This document shows positions 1 through 8,299 of a stretch of 64,000 bases of DNA, piece by piece. A model generated the notes under the pieces. It saw nothing but the letters and a program-made list of their open reading frames with translations, ran no database searches and was not told the origin of the DNA. The stretch is from DASUPK01 sp963804595. GTDB lineage: Bacteria; Actinomycetota; Thermoleophilia; Solirubrobacterales; 70-9. A program made the position numbers and the translations under genes. The DNA is taken from contig CAWDQZ010000001.1 of the NCBI GenBank assembly GCA_963804595.1, positions 1-64,000 on the forward strand, written 5' to 3'. Numbering within the stretch: the stretch's first letter is position 1; each line of letters opens with the position of its first letter.

Positions 1-839
1 TCCTGGTGCTGGACAACGCCTCGGACGACGGCTCCGAGGAAGCGGTCAGGGCGCTGGACCGCGACATCCGTCTGATCGCGCTCGAGCGGCGCGAGGGCAA
101 GGCCGCGAACGACGGCCGGCTTATCCGGGAGGCGAAGGGGGAGTTCTGCCTGCTGCTCAACGAGGACTCGGAGCTCCAGCCGGGCGCGGTGCCCGCCCTG
201 ATCGGAGCCCTGCGCTCGGACCGCCAGGCGGCTGTCGCGGGCGCCCAGCTCCTCTCCCCGGAAGGCCGTCCGGTGCCCTGTGCCTGGCGGCTGCCCGGCG
301 TCGAGACGGCTTTGGCGGGCGCCCTGTTCGTGCATCGCCGTTTCACGGTGGAGAGCGGCGGGAACGGAACTCGTCCGGTCGGCTGGGTGCAATCGAGCGC
401 CATGCTCGTGCGCCGGGAGGCCGCGCTCGAGGTGGGAGGCTTCGATCCGGGCTTCTTCGTCTATTCCGACGAGACCGACCTCTGCAAACGACTCACGGAG
501 GCAGACTGGCGGATCCTCTACGTCCCGGCGGCCCGGGCGATCCACCACGACCAGATGGCCCAGGACGACGCCGGGGCCGAGCGACGCATAGTCGAGTACC
601 ACCGCGGCCGCGATCGCTACCTCCGCAAGCACCTCGGTCGGGTCCGGGCCCTCCTGCTCCGGCCGCTGCTCGCCTGGCCTTATCTGCTGCGAGCGTTGGG
701 CGCTCTGGCGCTGCCCGGCCACTCACCCCGCCGCTACTGGCTGCATGCCCGCCAGGCGCTCCTGCCAGGCCGTGGCAGCGGCATCCGGGAGGCCGCCGAG
801 ACTTACAACCTGCGGCTCGATCAGGCTGACCCAGCATGA
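1..839 (+). CDS. Glycosyltransferase family 2 (5' end outside window)
   Basis: Transfers a sugar from a nucleotide donor onto a growing surface glycan at the cytoplasmic membrane face (family knowledge). The frame is open from the window edge and begins inside the GT-A fold: LDNASDDGS is the nucleotide-binding strand, LLLNEDSEL occupies the DXD position, and SDETDLCKRL is the ED-type catalytic segment near residue 158 of the visible part. About 277 residues are visible and the true start lies upstream. It resembles rhamnosyltransferase-like GT2 enzymes, but the acceptor is unknown. The next gene starts inside its stop (ATGA overlap), so the two are translationally coupled. Confidence 0.85.
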   Translation, partial: LVLDNASDDGSEEAVRALDRDIRLIALERREGKAANDGRLIREAKGEFCLLLNEDSELQPGAVPALIGALRSDRQAAVAGAQLLSPEGRPVPCAWRLPGVETALAGALFVHRRFTVESGGNGTRPVGWVQSSAMLVRREAALEVGGFDPGFFVYSDETDLCKRLTEADWRILYVPAARAIHHDQMAQDDAGAERRIVEYHRGRDRYLRKHLGRVRALLLRPLLAWPYLLRALGALALPGHSPRRYWLHARQALLPGRGSGIREAAETYNLRLDQADPA

Positions 840-1858
840 GGATCCTCGAGGTGACGCAGATGTGGCCGAGCGAGGAGCACCCCGACCTCGGTAGCTTCCT
901 GGTCCCCCTCACCCGCGAGCTGGAGGCGCTCGGTCATCAGGTCGAGGTGGCGTCGATCAGCCGGCGGGGCGGCTCGCCGACCGAGTACCTCACGCTGGTC
1001 CGCAAGGCCCGCCGCGAGGCCGGCGACTTCGAGCCCGACGTCGTCTTCGCCCACTTCCTCTTCCCCGCCGGCGCCGCCGGCGCGCTCGCCGCCCGCAAGG
1101 CTGACGTCCCGCTCGTCGTCATGGCCCATGGCCAGGACGTCGCCAACCTGGGGCGGATCCGCGGCGTCACGGCGGCGACGCGCTGGGTGGTCGACCGCTC
1201 CGCCGCGGTGATCGCCAACTCCCGCTGGCTCGCGACCCAGCTGACGGACAGGATCCCTGCGGCCGGCCCAAAGATCGAGGTAGCGGACCTGGGCGTTGAC
1301 CTGGAGGCATTCTCCCCGCGACCCGCCGAGGAGGCGCGCCGGCAACTGGGCTGGGAGGGCGACGGCCCGGCCTTCCTCAGCGTCGGCTCCCTGATCGAGC
1401 GCAAGAACGTCGTCCGCCTCGCCGACGCCTTCGCAGAGCTCGGCCGCGGTCGCCTCGCCTTCGTGGGCGACGGGCCGCTGCGCGCGTCCCTCGAGGAAAG
1501 GCCCGGCGTCATCCTGGCGGGACGCGTACCCCAGTCCGAGGTGCCGCGCTGGATGGCCGCCTGCGACGTCCTCTGCCAGCCGTCTCTGATCGAGCCCTTC
1601 GGGCAGGCGACGCTCGAGGCGATGGCGATGGAGCGAACGGTGCTCGCCACCAGCTCGGGAGGCCCGCCAGAGTTCGTCACGCCAGAGGCAGGCGTCCTCG
1701 TCGACCCGCAGGATCCCGCGGCCCTGCCGCATGCCATGCAGCTGGCGGCCGGCAAGCCCACACCGAACGAGGCAGCGCGACGGGCCGCGGCAGAGCACGA
1801 CGTGAAGCGCCAGGCCTCGCGCATGGCCGCCGTCCTGGAACGCGCCGCGAGCTCCTAG
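836..1858 (+). CDS. Glycosyltransferase family 4
   Basis: GT-B retaining glycosyltransferase of 340 residues. The N-terminal Rossmann half begins MRILEVTQMWPSEEHPDLGS. The C-terminal half carries VGSLIERKN and the donor-binding EPFGQATLEAM motif near residue 252, the EX7E-type segment of GT4 enzymes. Its ATG overlaps the stop of the upstream GT2 gene by four bases. It meets the leftward GT2 gene tail-to-tail with a four-base CTAG overlap. Probable role is adding a sugar (mannose, glucose or similar) to the lipid-linked repeat unit. The sugar cannot be deduced from sequence. Confidence 0.88.
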   Translation: MRILEVTQMWPSEEHPDLGSFLVPLTRELEALGHQVEVASISRRGGSPTEYLTLVRKARREAGDFEPDVVFAHFLFPAGAAGALAARKADVPLVVMAHGQDVANLGRIRGVTAATRWVVDRSAAVIANSRWLATQLTDRIPAAGPKIEVADLGVDLEAFSPRPAEEARRQLGWEGDGPAFLSVGSLIERKNVVRLADAFAELGRGRLAFVGDGPLRASLEERPGVILAGRVPQSEVPRWMAACDVLCQPSLIEPFGQATLEAMAMERTVLATSSGGPPEFVTPEAGVLVDPQDPAALPHAMQLAAGKPTPNEAARRAAAEHDVKRQASRMAAVLERAASS

Positions 1859-2772
1859 ATGTTGCGGGCGAGTGCCCGCTGCTGCTCCCAGTCGCTGGCT
1901 TTCGTCCAGAGCTCGAGGAACCGGGCGTATCGCTCGTCGTCGTCGAGCCGCGGATACTGGAAGCGCGCCCGCGCGCGGAGATACCCGGACCAGGTCTTGA
2001 GGCGGCTCCGGCGGTCGAGCAGAGGAGGAAGGACGCCGAAGTACCGCTCGGAGAACTCCGCCGAGCGGTAGGCCCGGTACGCGATCTCTCCCTCCCGGTA
2101 TTCCCGGACATAGCGGAGCAGTGGCGCGATGTGGGTCTGGTCGTAGTGCTTGACGGCGGCGTCAGCCGCACAACCCAGTCGGTAGCCGCGCTCGGCCAGG
2201 TTCGCCGCAAGGGCCGTCTCGGCGAAGCACCCGAACCGATGCTCGAAGCCGCCGGCATCGAGGTAGGCATCGCGGAGGATCGCGAATCCCCTGATCGTCA
2301 CCTTCCGCCAGTCTCCGTCTCGGCTCCACTCCCGGAAGCCGTCGGCGTACCAGCGTTCCTCGCACCGGGCGATCTGATTTTCGCTGCCACCGCCGTAAGA
2401 GCGGATGCAGGCGCCCGCAATACGGGACTCGTTGGCCGACAGATAGCCGAGCAGAGATGAAAGGCAGTCGGGCTCGGCCACGGTGTGCGCCTCCGTGAAG
2501 AGAAGCCAGCGCCCACCCGCCGCCCGCGCTCCATGGTCGTGGAGCTCGAGCTCCTGGGAGGCGGGAACCCTGACCAACCGGTCCCCGGAGGTGAGCAGTT
2601 CCTCGACCAGCCGGTCGACTTCGGGCTCCTTCCCATTGGAAACCGTGACCACCTCGTAGCGCTCGCGTGGCAGGTCCTGGGCTCGAGCCCAGCTCTCCAC
2701 GCATTCGGCAGCGTGCCCCTCGTGGTCGAAGAGAGTGAGCACGACAGAGAGCTCGGGGCGGTGCGGCGCCAT
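1855..2772 (-). CDS. Glycosyltransferase family 2
   Basis: 305-residue GT-A enzyme. PELSVVLTLFDHEG is the first strand, and LLFTEAHTVAEPDCL stands where the DXD motif normally sits, with TEAH replacing a canonical Asp-x-Asp. FAETALAANL corresponds to the catalytic-base region. I chose the ATG at 2772 because MAPHRPELSVV matches a normal GT2 N-terminus; a GTG at 2793 would add seven residues. It is divergent from the dioxygenase gene with only 23 bases between the starts, so their promoters must be shared or overlapping (a CTATAG palindrome lies in the gap). The altered DXD motif makes donor or metal use uncertain. Confidence 0.8.
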   Translation of the reverse strand: MAPHRPELSVVLTLFDHEGHAAECVESWARAQDLPRERYEVVTVSNGKEPEVDRLVEELLTSGDRLVRVPASQELELHDHGARAAGGRWLLFTEAHTVAEPDCLSSLLGYLSANESRIAGACIRSYGGGSENQIARCEERWYADGFREWSRDGDWRKVTIRGFAILRDAYLDAGGFEHRFGCFAETALAANLAERGYRLGCAADAAVKHYDQTHIAPLLRYVREYREGEIAYRAYRSAEFSERYFGVLPPLLDRRSRLKTWSGYLRARARFQYPRLDDDERYARFLELWTKASDWEQQRALARNI

Positions 2773-2795
2773 CCCTATAGGCTCGGCTCGCACGG

Positions 2796-3749
2796 ATGCT
2801 CGAGCTCAGGATCAGCGACGAGGAGCGGAACGCCGGACAGCTCGGCCCCGACAGCTTTCGCACGGCCGTGCTCCTCCTTCACACCGCCGGGTACGTCGTC
2901 CTGCGCGACGCCCTCCCTCGCGACCTCGTCGCCGGGGCGCGCGGTGAGTTCGACGACATCCTGCGTGACTGCATCGAGAGCCGAGACGGAGAGGCCTGGT
3001 ATCAGGTCTCCGCGCGCCACCGGGCCGTCTTCTGGGAGCGTGGAGCCCGATGGCGTGTCTTCCCCAAGCTCCGCCCGCCGCTCAGCGACGTCCAGCTGCT
3101 CGCGAACCCTCTGGTCATGCCGCTGCTCGAGGAGCTCCTGGGGACGGGCTTCCGCTGCAAATTCGTCTCCAGCGATACCTGCCTGAAGGGATCGGCGATG
3201 CAGGCGCCTCACCGCGAGCTTGGGGCCGGCGGAGCCCGAAAGCCCCCGGCGTACATCGTCAACGTCCCGCTCAGTCGCAACACGCATCGCAACGGCCCCC
3301 TCGAGGTCTGGCCGAACGGCAGCCATCTCTGGAACGCCGAGGTGCTCCGGCGGCACGGGCTCTCCGACGACATCCAGGACGGAGAGAACCCGGCGATCCT
3401 GGAGTTCTCACGGCGAATCCCCTCCGAACGGCTCCTGGTCGAGCCCGGCAGTCTCTTGATCCGGAACCCGGGGATGCTCCATCGCGGGACGCCCAACCGC
3501 ACCCGCCGCCCCCGATCGATGCTCACGATCTGCTACCTCCGGAGGGACCACGACCACGACTACGGGGCCGCGGAGTACAACCTCGACTCGGAGCTGTTTG
3601 CCGACCTCGAGCCGGCGGTCCAGAGCCTTTTTCCCCTGCCTGAGAGGGCTCACACGCCCCTTCCGGTCAAGCTGAAGACCGCCGCTCCCTCGAGGCAGCC
3701 TCGCGCGTGGCTGAGGCGAATCAGCCAGGTGGCCCGCTCATTCTCGTAG
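2796..3749 (+). CDS. Phytanoyl-CoA dioxygenase (PhyH) family protein
   Basis: 317-residue Fe(II)/2-oxoglutarate oxygenase-like protein. GYVVLRDALPRDLV is the typical PhyH opening. The metal triad is probably His-Arg-Glu near residue 135 (an HxE variant of HxD) plus the His in MLHRGTPNRTRRPRSM near residue 228, whose arginines would bind 2-oxoglutarate. NVPLSRNTHRNGPLEVWPNG is a hallmark internal stretch. The polysaccharide neighbourhood suggests hydroxylation of a sugar, lipid or small molecule of the glycan pathway, but this is inference. The last 100 bases overlap the convergent GT2 gene. The substrate is unknown. Confidence 0.8.
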   Translation: MLELRISDEERNAGQLGPDSFRTAVLLLHTAGYVVLRDALPRDLVAGARGEFDDILRDCIESRDGEAWYQVSARHRAVFWERGARWRVFPKLRPPLSDVQLLANPLVMPLLEELLGTGFRCKFVSSDTCLKGSAMQAPHRELGAGGARKPPAYIVNVPLSRNTHRNGPLEVWPNGSHLWNAEVLRRHGLSDDIQDGENPAILEFSRRIPSERLLVEPGSLLIRNPGMLHRGTPNRTRRPRSMLTICYLRRDHDHDYGAAEYNLDSELFADLEPAVQSLFPLPERAHTPLPVKLKTAAPSRQPRAWLRRISQVARSFS

Positions 3750-4687
3750 CGGAGGTATCCCTCCGAGTAGCGATCCACGACCTCCCGGAGCACTCCGACG
3801 GACCAACGCACCGCATCCCGTCGCGGCCGGGACTGTGGCGCCAGGGCCAGGGAGCGCAGGAAGGGCTCGGCCCTCCCGAAGCCCCGGTGAACCCGACGCA
3901 GATAGCCGAGGCCGATCCGATCGGCGGAGATCACGTGACGCAGACGCAGGCTGGGCGAGTACCAGATCTCCCATCCGGCCCGGCGGATTCGCACGGCGAC
4001 CTCGGCGTCCTCGCCGCATTCGTGGGCCCCGCGGATCGATCCGCGGCGGCGTGAACGGAGCACCCCGTTGGTGATCCAGCCGCTGGCGATGACCGCCTCG
4101 CGGCGCAACACGAGACCGGCACCGACCGGCATTCGCCATTGACGCGCGGGCAGCCGCCGCGGGGCCGGTCCCATGTCCTGCCGCGCGAGGCTCTCGCCGT
4201 AGAGGTCGGCGAGGGGCGTCGGTGGCACCTCCCAGGACAGCTCGTTTCTCCCGCCGAACGCCCCGGCGCGTGGGTGGTCCGCGGCAAACCGCACGACCTG
4301 CTCGGCCCAATCCGGCGCCAGAAGGCAGTCGTCATCGACGCAGCCCACGAGGCGGCCCCGGCTCTCCCGCAGACCGCGCTTGCGGGCAGACGCGATGCCG
4401 GCCCGTCGCTCGGTCACGTAGCGAAGCCGTGGAATGCGCCCGCCCTCCCCCCAGCGCCGGACGACGTCGGCCGTGTCATCCGTGCAGCGGTTGGCGACCA
4501 CAAGGACCTCCCAGCAGACTCCCGCCGGCACGAGCTGACCAGCGATGCTCTCCAGCGCCCGATCGAGGAGTTGGGCGTTGTTGTGCGTGCAGATGAGCAC
4601 GGTCAGGTCGTCGAACCCGGCAGGGTGTTCGACCGGGACCACGCGACCGGGGTCGATCTGTGGTGAGGCCAGCTCCTGGGACGCCAC
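3650..4687 (-). CDS. Glycosyltransferase family 2
   Basis: 345-residue GT-A enzyme with classical landmarks: LTVLICTHNNAQLLDRAL (strand 1), NRCTDDTADVV, GIASARKRGLRESRG, and VGCVDDDCLLAPDW as the DXD metal/nucleotide site near residue 120. The GTG start gives MASQELASPQ; a TAGAGT -10-like box lies ten bases upstream. Its 3' end overlaps the 3' end of the PhyH gene by 100 bases on the opposite strand. Likely builds the surface polysaccharide together with neighbouring transferases. The donor sugar is unknown. Confidence 0.85.
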   Translation of the reverse strand: MASQELASPQIDPGRVVPVEHPAGFDDLTVLICTHNNAQLLDRALESIAGQLVPAGVCWEVLVVANRCTDDTADVVRRWGEGGRIPRLRYVTERRAGIASARKRGLRESRGRLVGCVDDDCLLAPDWAEQVVRFAADHPRAGAFGGRNELSWEVPPTPLADLYGESLARQDMGPAPRRLPARQWRMPVGAGLVLRREAVIASGWITNGVLRSRRRGSIRGAHECGEDAEVAVRIRRAGWEIWYSPSLRLRHVISADRIGLGYLRRVHRGFGRAEPFLRSLALAPQSRPRRDAVRWSVGVLREVVDRYSEGYLRYENERATWLIRLSHARGCLEGAAVFSLTGRGV

Positions 4688-4729
4688 TCAGCCGGCCACT
4701 CTAGACGCGTTGGGTGAGCCGCCAGCGGT

Positions 4730-6322
4730 TCAGTGGATCGCGTCCTCGTCGCGCTGCTCGACCTCGAGGGTCTCGCGGGTGAGGCGCGGGCCACGACCGT
4801 CGCCGCGCTCCTCCTCGCCTTCCTCACGCTCGCTCTCCGGCTCGGGCGGCGGAGCCTCGCGCAACCGGGCCAGCGCGGCCTTCACGTAGGAGGGGCTGAG
4901 CACGCGGCCCGCCGCCTCCCGCTCCTCATCGTTGAGGAAACCGGTCGCCCAGAGCAGCAAGGGATAGGCGAGCCAAAAGGCCGTGCGGCCGGCGAGCCCG
5001 CCGATCCCGGAGGTCGGTAGGAGCAGCTCTCCCGCGGCGACCAACACCGCCGCAAGTCCGGCCGCCTGGGCGAGGCGCGACCACTCGTACGGAACGTGGA
5101 AGAGGCGTTGGGTGAAGACGTACATCAACACCAGGACCACGGCATAGGAGGCGATCAACGAGATGCCCGCCCCCACGATCCCGAGGGACGGGAGGAGCAG
5201 GAGATTGAGGCCGATGTTGACGAGCGTCCCGGCTCCGGTCGCCGGGAAGTTGAACTCGGTCCGCCCGGTCCGGCCCAGAATGATCACCAGCACCAGATAG
5301 AGGGCGTAGAGCATGACCCCGGTCGAGACGAGGCCGATCGTCTTGTAGGAATCGAAGAACTCGGGCGCCGCCAGGGCGCGGACGATCCACCTGGAGAGCA
5401 GCCACATCCCGGCGACGACGAAGGTGGTCACCGAGACGAACCAGGTGACGATCACCGCATAGGCACGGCGAGCCTCGTCATCGTCCTGGATCGAATAGGC
5501 GAGCGGGGGCCAGGCGAGCTGGAAGCCCTTGACCAGCACGTTGACGGCCTGGGCGAACTTGACCGAGAGGCTGTAGAGGCCGGCGTCACCGAGGCCGACC
5601 AGCCTGACGATCAGCACCCGGTCGATGAAGTTCAGCGAATACAGGGAGAGCTCGGCCGGCATCGTCGGCAGCCCCCAGCGGAGCATTCGGCGCCAGAGGG
5701 GGAAGTCGGGAACGACCGCAAGCCGGTGGCGCTGCGCAATCACGAGTCCGACGAGAAAGAGCCCGCCGGTGGCGTACTGGCCCCAGAGCAAGCCGCTCGC
5801 CCCCTTGCCCTCCCCGACGACCAGCCAGACGGTGACCGGGATCGTGACGAGCACGTTCGAGACCGTGAAGGCGAAGTACGCCTTGGCCCGCTCGTCGATC
5901 CGGAAGAGCGCGGTGAGGAACTCGAACATCGTGAAGACCCAGAGGCCGAAGATCGCGACCCGCATCAGCCCCGGGTCGGAATGGTCGAGCAGCAGCCGCG
6001 AGAGCGGCTCCGCGAGGGGCAACGAGATCGCCAATCCGATGGTCGTCGTCCAGAGCAACGAGGCGAACGCCGTCTTGACGACCTGGTCGGGATCCTCCCC
6101 GGCCTGGTAGTAGAAGCGCAGGAGCGCCTCGATGATCCCCAGCCGGATCACGATGCTCGCCGCGATCACCCCTGTGATCAGAACCTCCGCGGCGCCGTAG
6201 TCGGCCGGGGTCAAATACCGCGTATAGAGCGGAAGCAGGGCGACCGCGATCAGCTTCGAGATCACGCTCGAGGCCGTGTACGCGGCGCCCGTCGTCGCCA
6301 GGCGGCGGAGGTAGCCGGTCAT
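4730..6322 (-). CDS. Polysaccharide flippase (Wzx-like, MOP superfamily)
   Basis: 530-residue polytopic membrane protein with about 12-14 hydrophobic segments, which would flip lipid-linked oligosaccharide across the membrane. The N-terminus LRRLATTGAAYTASSVISKL and the next helices with TRYLTPADYGAAEVL are typical of the polysaccharide biosynthesis (Polysacc_synt) family. I chose the ATG at 6322, four bases after the stop of the upstream polymerase-like gene; an upstream GTG at 6418 would lie inside that gene. The last 45 residues are a highly charged Glu/Arg cytoplasmic tail. It forms a Wzx/Wzy-type pair with the preceding gene. Confidence 0.87.
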   Translation of the reverse strand: MTGYLRRLATTGAAYTASSVISKLIAVALLPLYTRYLTPADYGAAEVLITGVIAASIVIRLGIIEALLRFYYQAGEDPDQVVKTAFASLLWTTTIGLAISLPLAEPLSRLLLDHSDPGLMRVAIFGLWVFTMFEFLTALFRIDERAKAYFAFTVSNVLVTIPVTVWLVVGEGKGASGLLWGQYATGGLFLVGLVIAQRHRLAVVPDFPLWRRMLRWGLPTMPAELSLYSLNFIDRVLIVRLVGLGDAGLYSLSVKFAQAVNVLVKGFQLAWPPLAYSIQDDDEARRAYAVIVTWFVSVTTFVVAGMWLLSRWIVRALAAPEFFDSYKTIGLVSTGVMLYALYLVLVIILGRTGRTEFNFPATGAGTLVNIGLNLLLLPSLGIVGAGISLIASYAVVLVLMYVFTQRLFHVPYEWSRLAQAAGLAAVLVAAGELLLPTSGIGGLAGRTAFWLAYPLLLWATGFLNDEEREAAGRVLSPSYVKAALARLREAPPPEPESEREEGEEERGDGRGPRLTRETLEVEQRDEDAIH

Positions 6323-6326
6323 GGAA

Positions 6327-7880
6327 CTAGGCGACTGTAGGCGCCGGTGCGGATTCCGCCTCGGCCGCAGTGACCCGCCGCGGCCAGCCTCCCGCCCCCA
6401 TCTCGGCCGCCAGCACACCGCCGACCGCGAGCATCGCCCAGGTGAGCGGGTCGGTCAGATAGGCGGCGTAGCCGATGGTGTGGGCGAGCAGCGCGATGAA
6501 GGCGGCGGCGAGGCCGATCCTTGCCGGAGTCAGCTCGGCCCGGTCCCCCTCCTCCAGCGAGCGGAAGCGCCCCCGAAGCCCTGGTGCGATCGACCGGGTC
6601 CCGGATAAGAACGTCCAGAGCGCGGCCGCCAGGAGCGCCAGGTACGCGGCGATCCCGATCACGCCCTGCTCCGCCGCGACCGTTACCGGCTCGGTGTGGG
6701 AGATAGTCGTGTCGCCCGGCGGGACGTTCTCGGCCCGCGCGAACTCCTTCGAGAACGAGGCCGAGCCGTAGCCGTAGATGGGCCGATCACCGGCGAGCCT
6801 CGCACCACCGCTGATCAGGCTGCTATGGCCCTCGCTGATGTCACGTGAGCTCTCGTTCGATCCCCCGGCGACGAAGAGCACGGCGAGAACGGTCCCCGCC
6901 AGCGCGACCGATGCGCCGACCGCGACCCAGCCGAAGCTCCAGCGCAGCGCGGAGAGGACGGCGAGCCCTAGGAAGAGGCTGGCGAAGGTCGTCTGGGAGA
7001 AGGAGAAGACCAGACCGGCGAAGATGACCGCGAGGGTGCCGACCAGGAGGAAGGCGACCCGCCGATCGGAGGTCCAGAGCAGCGTCGCACAGGCGAGCAG
7101 GATCGCCACCATCAGGTAGCGGCCGTAGATGTTCGGGTCCCAGAAGAGAGAGTTCACCCGGAAGTAGAAATGGAAGTCGTTTGACGCCTCGAGCTTCCCG
7201 TTCCAGAAGACGTGCTCGGTCGCGAACTGGCCGATGCCGATACCCGCGAACAGGATGGCCTCGAGCAGGAAGACGCCGATCGCCAGACGAAGCAGACGCC
7301 GGTCCCACTCGGCCATCGCCAGCAGGCAGAAGAGGACGGCGAACGGCGTTATGAAGAAGCCGATGTTCCTGGCGGCGAAGTCCAGATCCGACGAGTAGGT
7401 CGCCTGCATCGCGTAGAGGCAGATCACCAGGACCAGAGCGAGCACCAGCGGCCTCGGGAGCGGGCGCATCTCGGCAGCGCGGCCGCGGAGGGCCTCAAAC
7501 GCGGTCGCCAGGACAGCGGCCCCGATCACCGCGTAGAGAGGGACCAGCAGGTTGACCGCCTGCCCGCCGGCGACGTGAAGCCGGATCCGGAAGGGGAGCG
7601 TGGCGATCACGAGAAGCGGCAGCAGAATCGGCCAGCGCACCATCGCGGCTGCGAGAGCAACGAGTACGGCAACGGCGCCGATGATCGCCCCGGCCAACTC
7701 GAGATGGTGTGCCCGCAGGCTCGCGAGCTCGTCCCAGCCCTGACCCGCGACCAGCGCCGCTGCCAGGCCCATTGCGGCGAGCAGCGCCGCCGCCCGAACC
7801 CGGGCGTCGGAAACCAGCAGAGCCGCCGAGACCGATGCGGCCGCCGCCAGGCAGCCGGCGATCTCGAGCGCGTCGCTCAC
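6327..7880 (-). CDS. O-antigen ligase/polymerase-like membrane protein (Wzy_C)
   Basis: 517-residue protein with roughly 12 transmembrane segments and a large periplasm-facing loop between residues about 340 and 410 (SRDISEGHSSLISGGARLAG to SHTEPVTVAAEQG), the arrangement of the O-antigen ligase/polymerase (Wzy_C) family. GYGSASFSKEFA followed by the conserved His-Thr-Glu stretch resembles the active loop. It would polymerise or ligate repeat units exported by the flippase encoded just downstream. The GTG start overlaps the stop of the FlgD-like gene (GTGA), so translation is coupled. Confidence 0.85.
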   Translation of the reverse strand: MSDALEIAGCLAAAASVSAALLVSDARVRAAALLAAMGLAAALVAGQGWDELASLRAHHLELAGAIIGAVAVLVALAAAMVRWPILLPLLVIATLPFRIRLHVAGGQAVNLLVPLYAVIGAAVLATAFEALRGRAAEMRPLPRPLVLALVLVICLYAMQATYSSDLDFAARNIGFFITPFAVLFCLLAMAEWDRRLLRLAIGVFLLEAILFAGIGIGQFATEHVFWNGKLEASNDFHFYFRVNSLFWDPNIYGRYLMVAILLACATLLWTSDRRVAFLLVGTLAVIFAGLVFSFSQTTFASLFLGLAVLSALRWSFGWVAVGASVALAGTVLAVLFVAGGSNESSRDISEGHSSLISGGARLAGDRPIYGYGSASFSKEFARAENVPPGDTTISHTEPVTVAAEQGVIGIAAYLALLAAALWTFLSGTRSIAPGLRGRFRSLEEGDRAELTPARIGLAAAFIALLAHTIGYAAYLTDPLTWAMLAVGGVLAAEMGAGGWPRRVTAAEAESAPAPTVA

Positions 7881-8299
7881 GATCCAACCCCGGTGGCCGG
7901 AATGTCGACCCGCTCGCCCGAGACGGCGACGCGGTCGGCATCCTCCAGCCTCAGCTGCAGGTGATAGCTACCCGCCGGCACCGGGTCGCCGGCGGCCCCA
8001 CGGCCGTCCCAGGCGAAGCAATGAGCGGTGTCGCCGCCCTCCAGCGGCTGCGCCGGGGCGAGCACCCGCACCACGTGATTCGCCGAATCCACGACGGCGA
8101 CCGTCACCGTGTCGTCGCGCGTGAGCCGGAAGCAGACGCGGTATCGCGGCCCAGGGCGGGTCTTCCAGTGGATCGAGCTGGCGACCGGGCCGTCGTGGCG
8201 CAGATGCTGGGTCAGGACCATCGCCGCCGCGGTGCCGGCGAGCAACAGGGCCACCGTCACCGCGGAGACCAGGGCGACCGGTCGAGTGCGCTTGCTCAG
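7877..8299 (-). CDS. FlgD Ig-like domain protein, single membrane anchor
   Basis: 140-residue protein: basic N-terminus SKRTRP, one transmembrane helix (VALVSAVTVALLLAGTAAAM), then an exported beta-sandwich with the FlgD Ig-like signature VRVLAPAQPLEGGDTAHCFAWDGRG followed by PVPAGSYHLQLRL. No ATG, GTG or TTG precedes the helix in a sensible position. A CTG at 8299 overlaps the upstream stop as CTGA, the same layout as the GTGA and ATGA junctions around it, so I take CTG as the start. It may bind or scaffold extracellular polymer. The exact role is unknown. Confidence 0.7.
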   Translation of the reverse strand: MSKRTRPVALVSAVTVALLLAGTAAAMVLTQHLRHDGPVASSIHWKTRPGPRYRVCFRLTRDDTVTVAVVDSANHVVRVLAPAQPLEGGDTAHCFAWDGRGAAGDPVPAGSYHLQLRLEDADRVAVSGERVDIPATGVGS

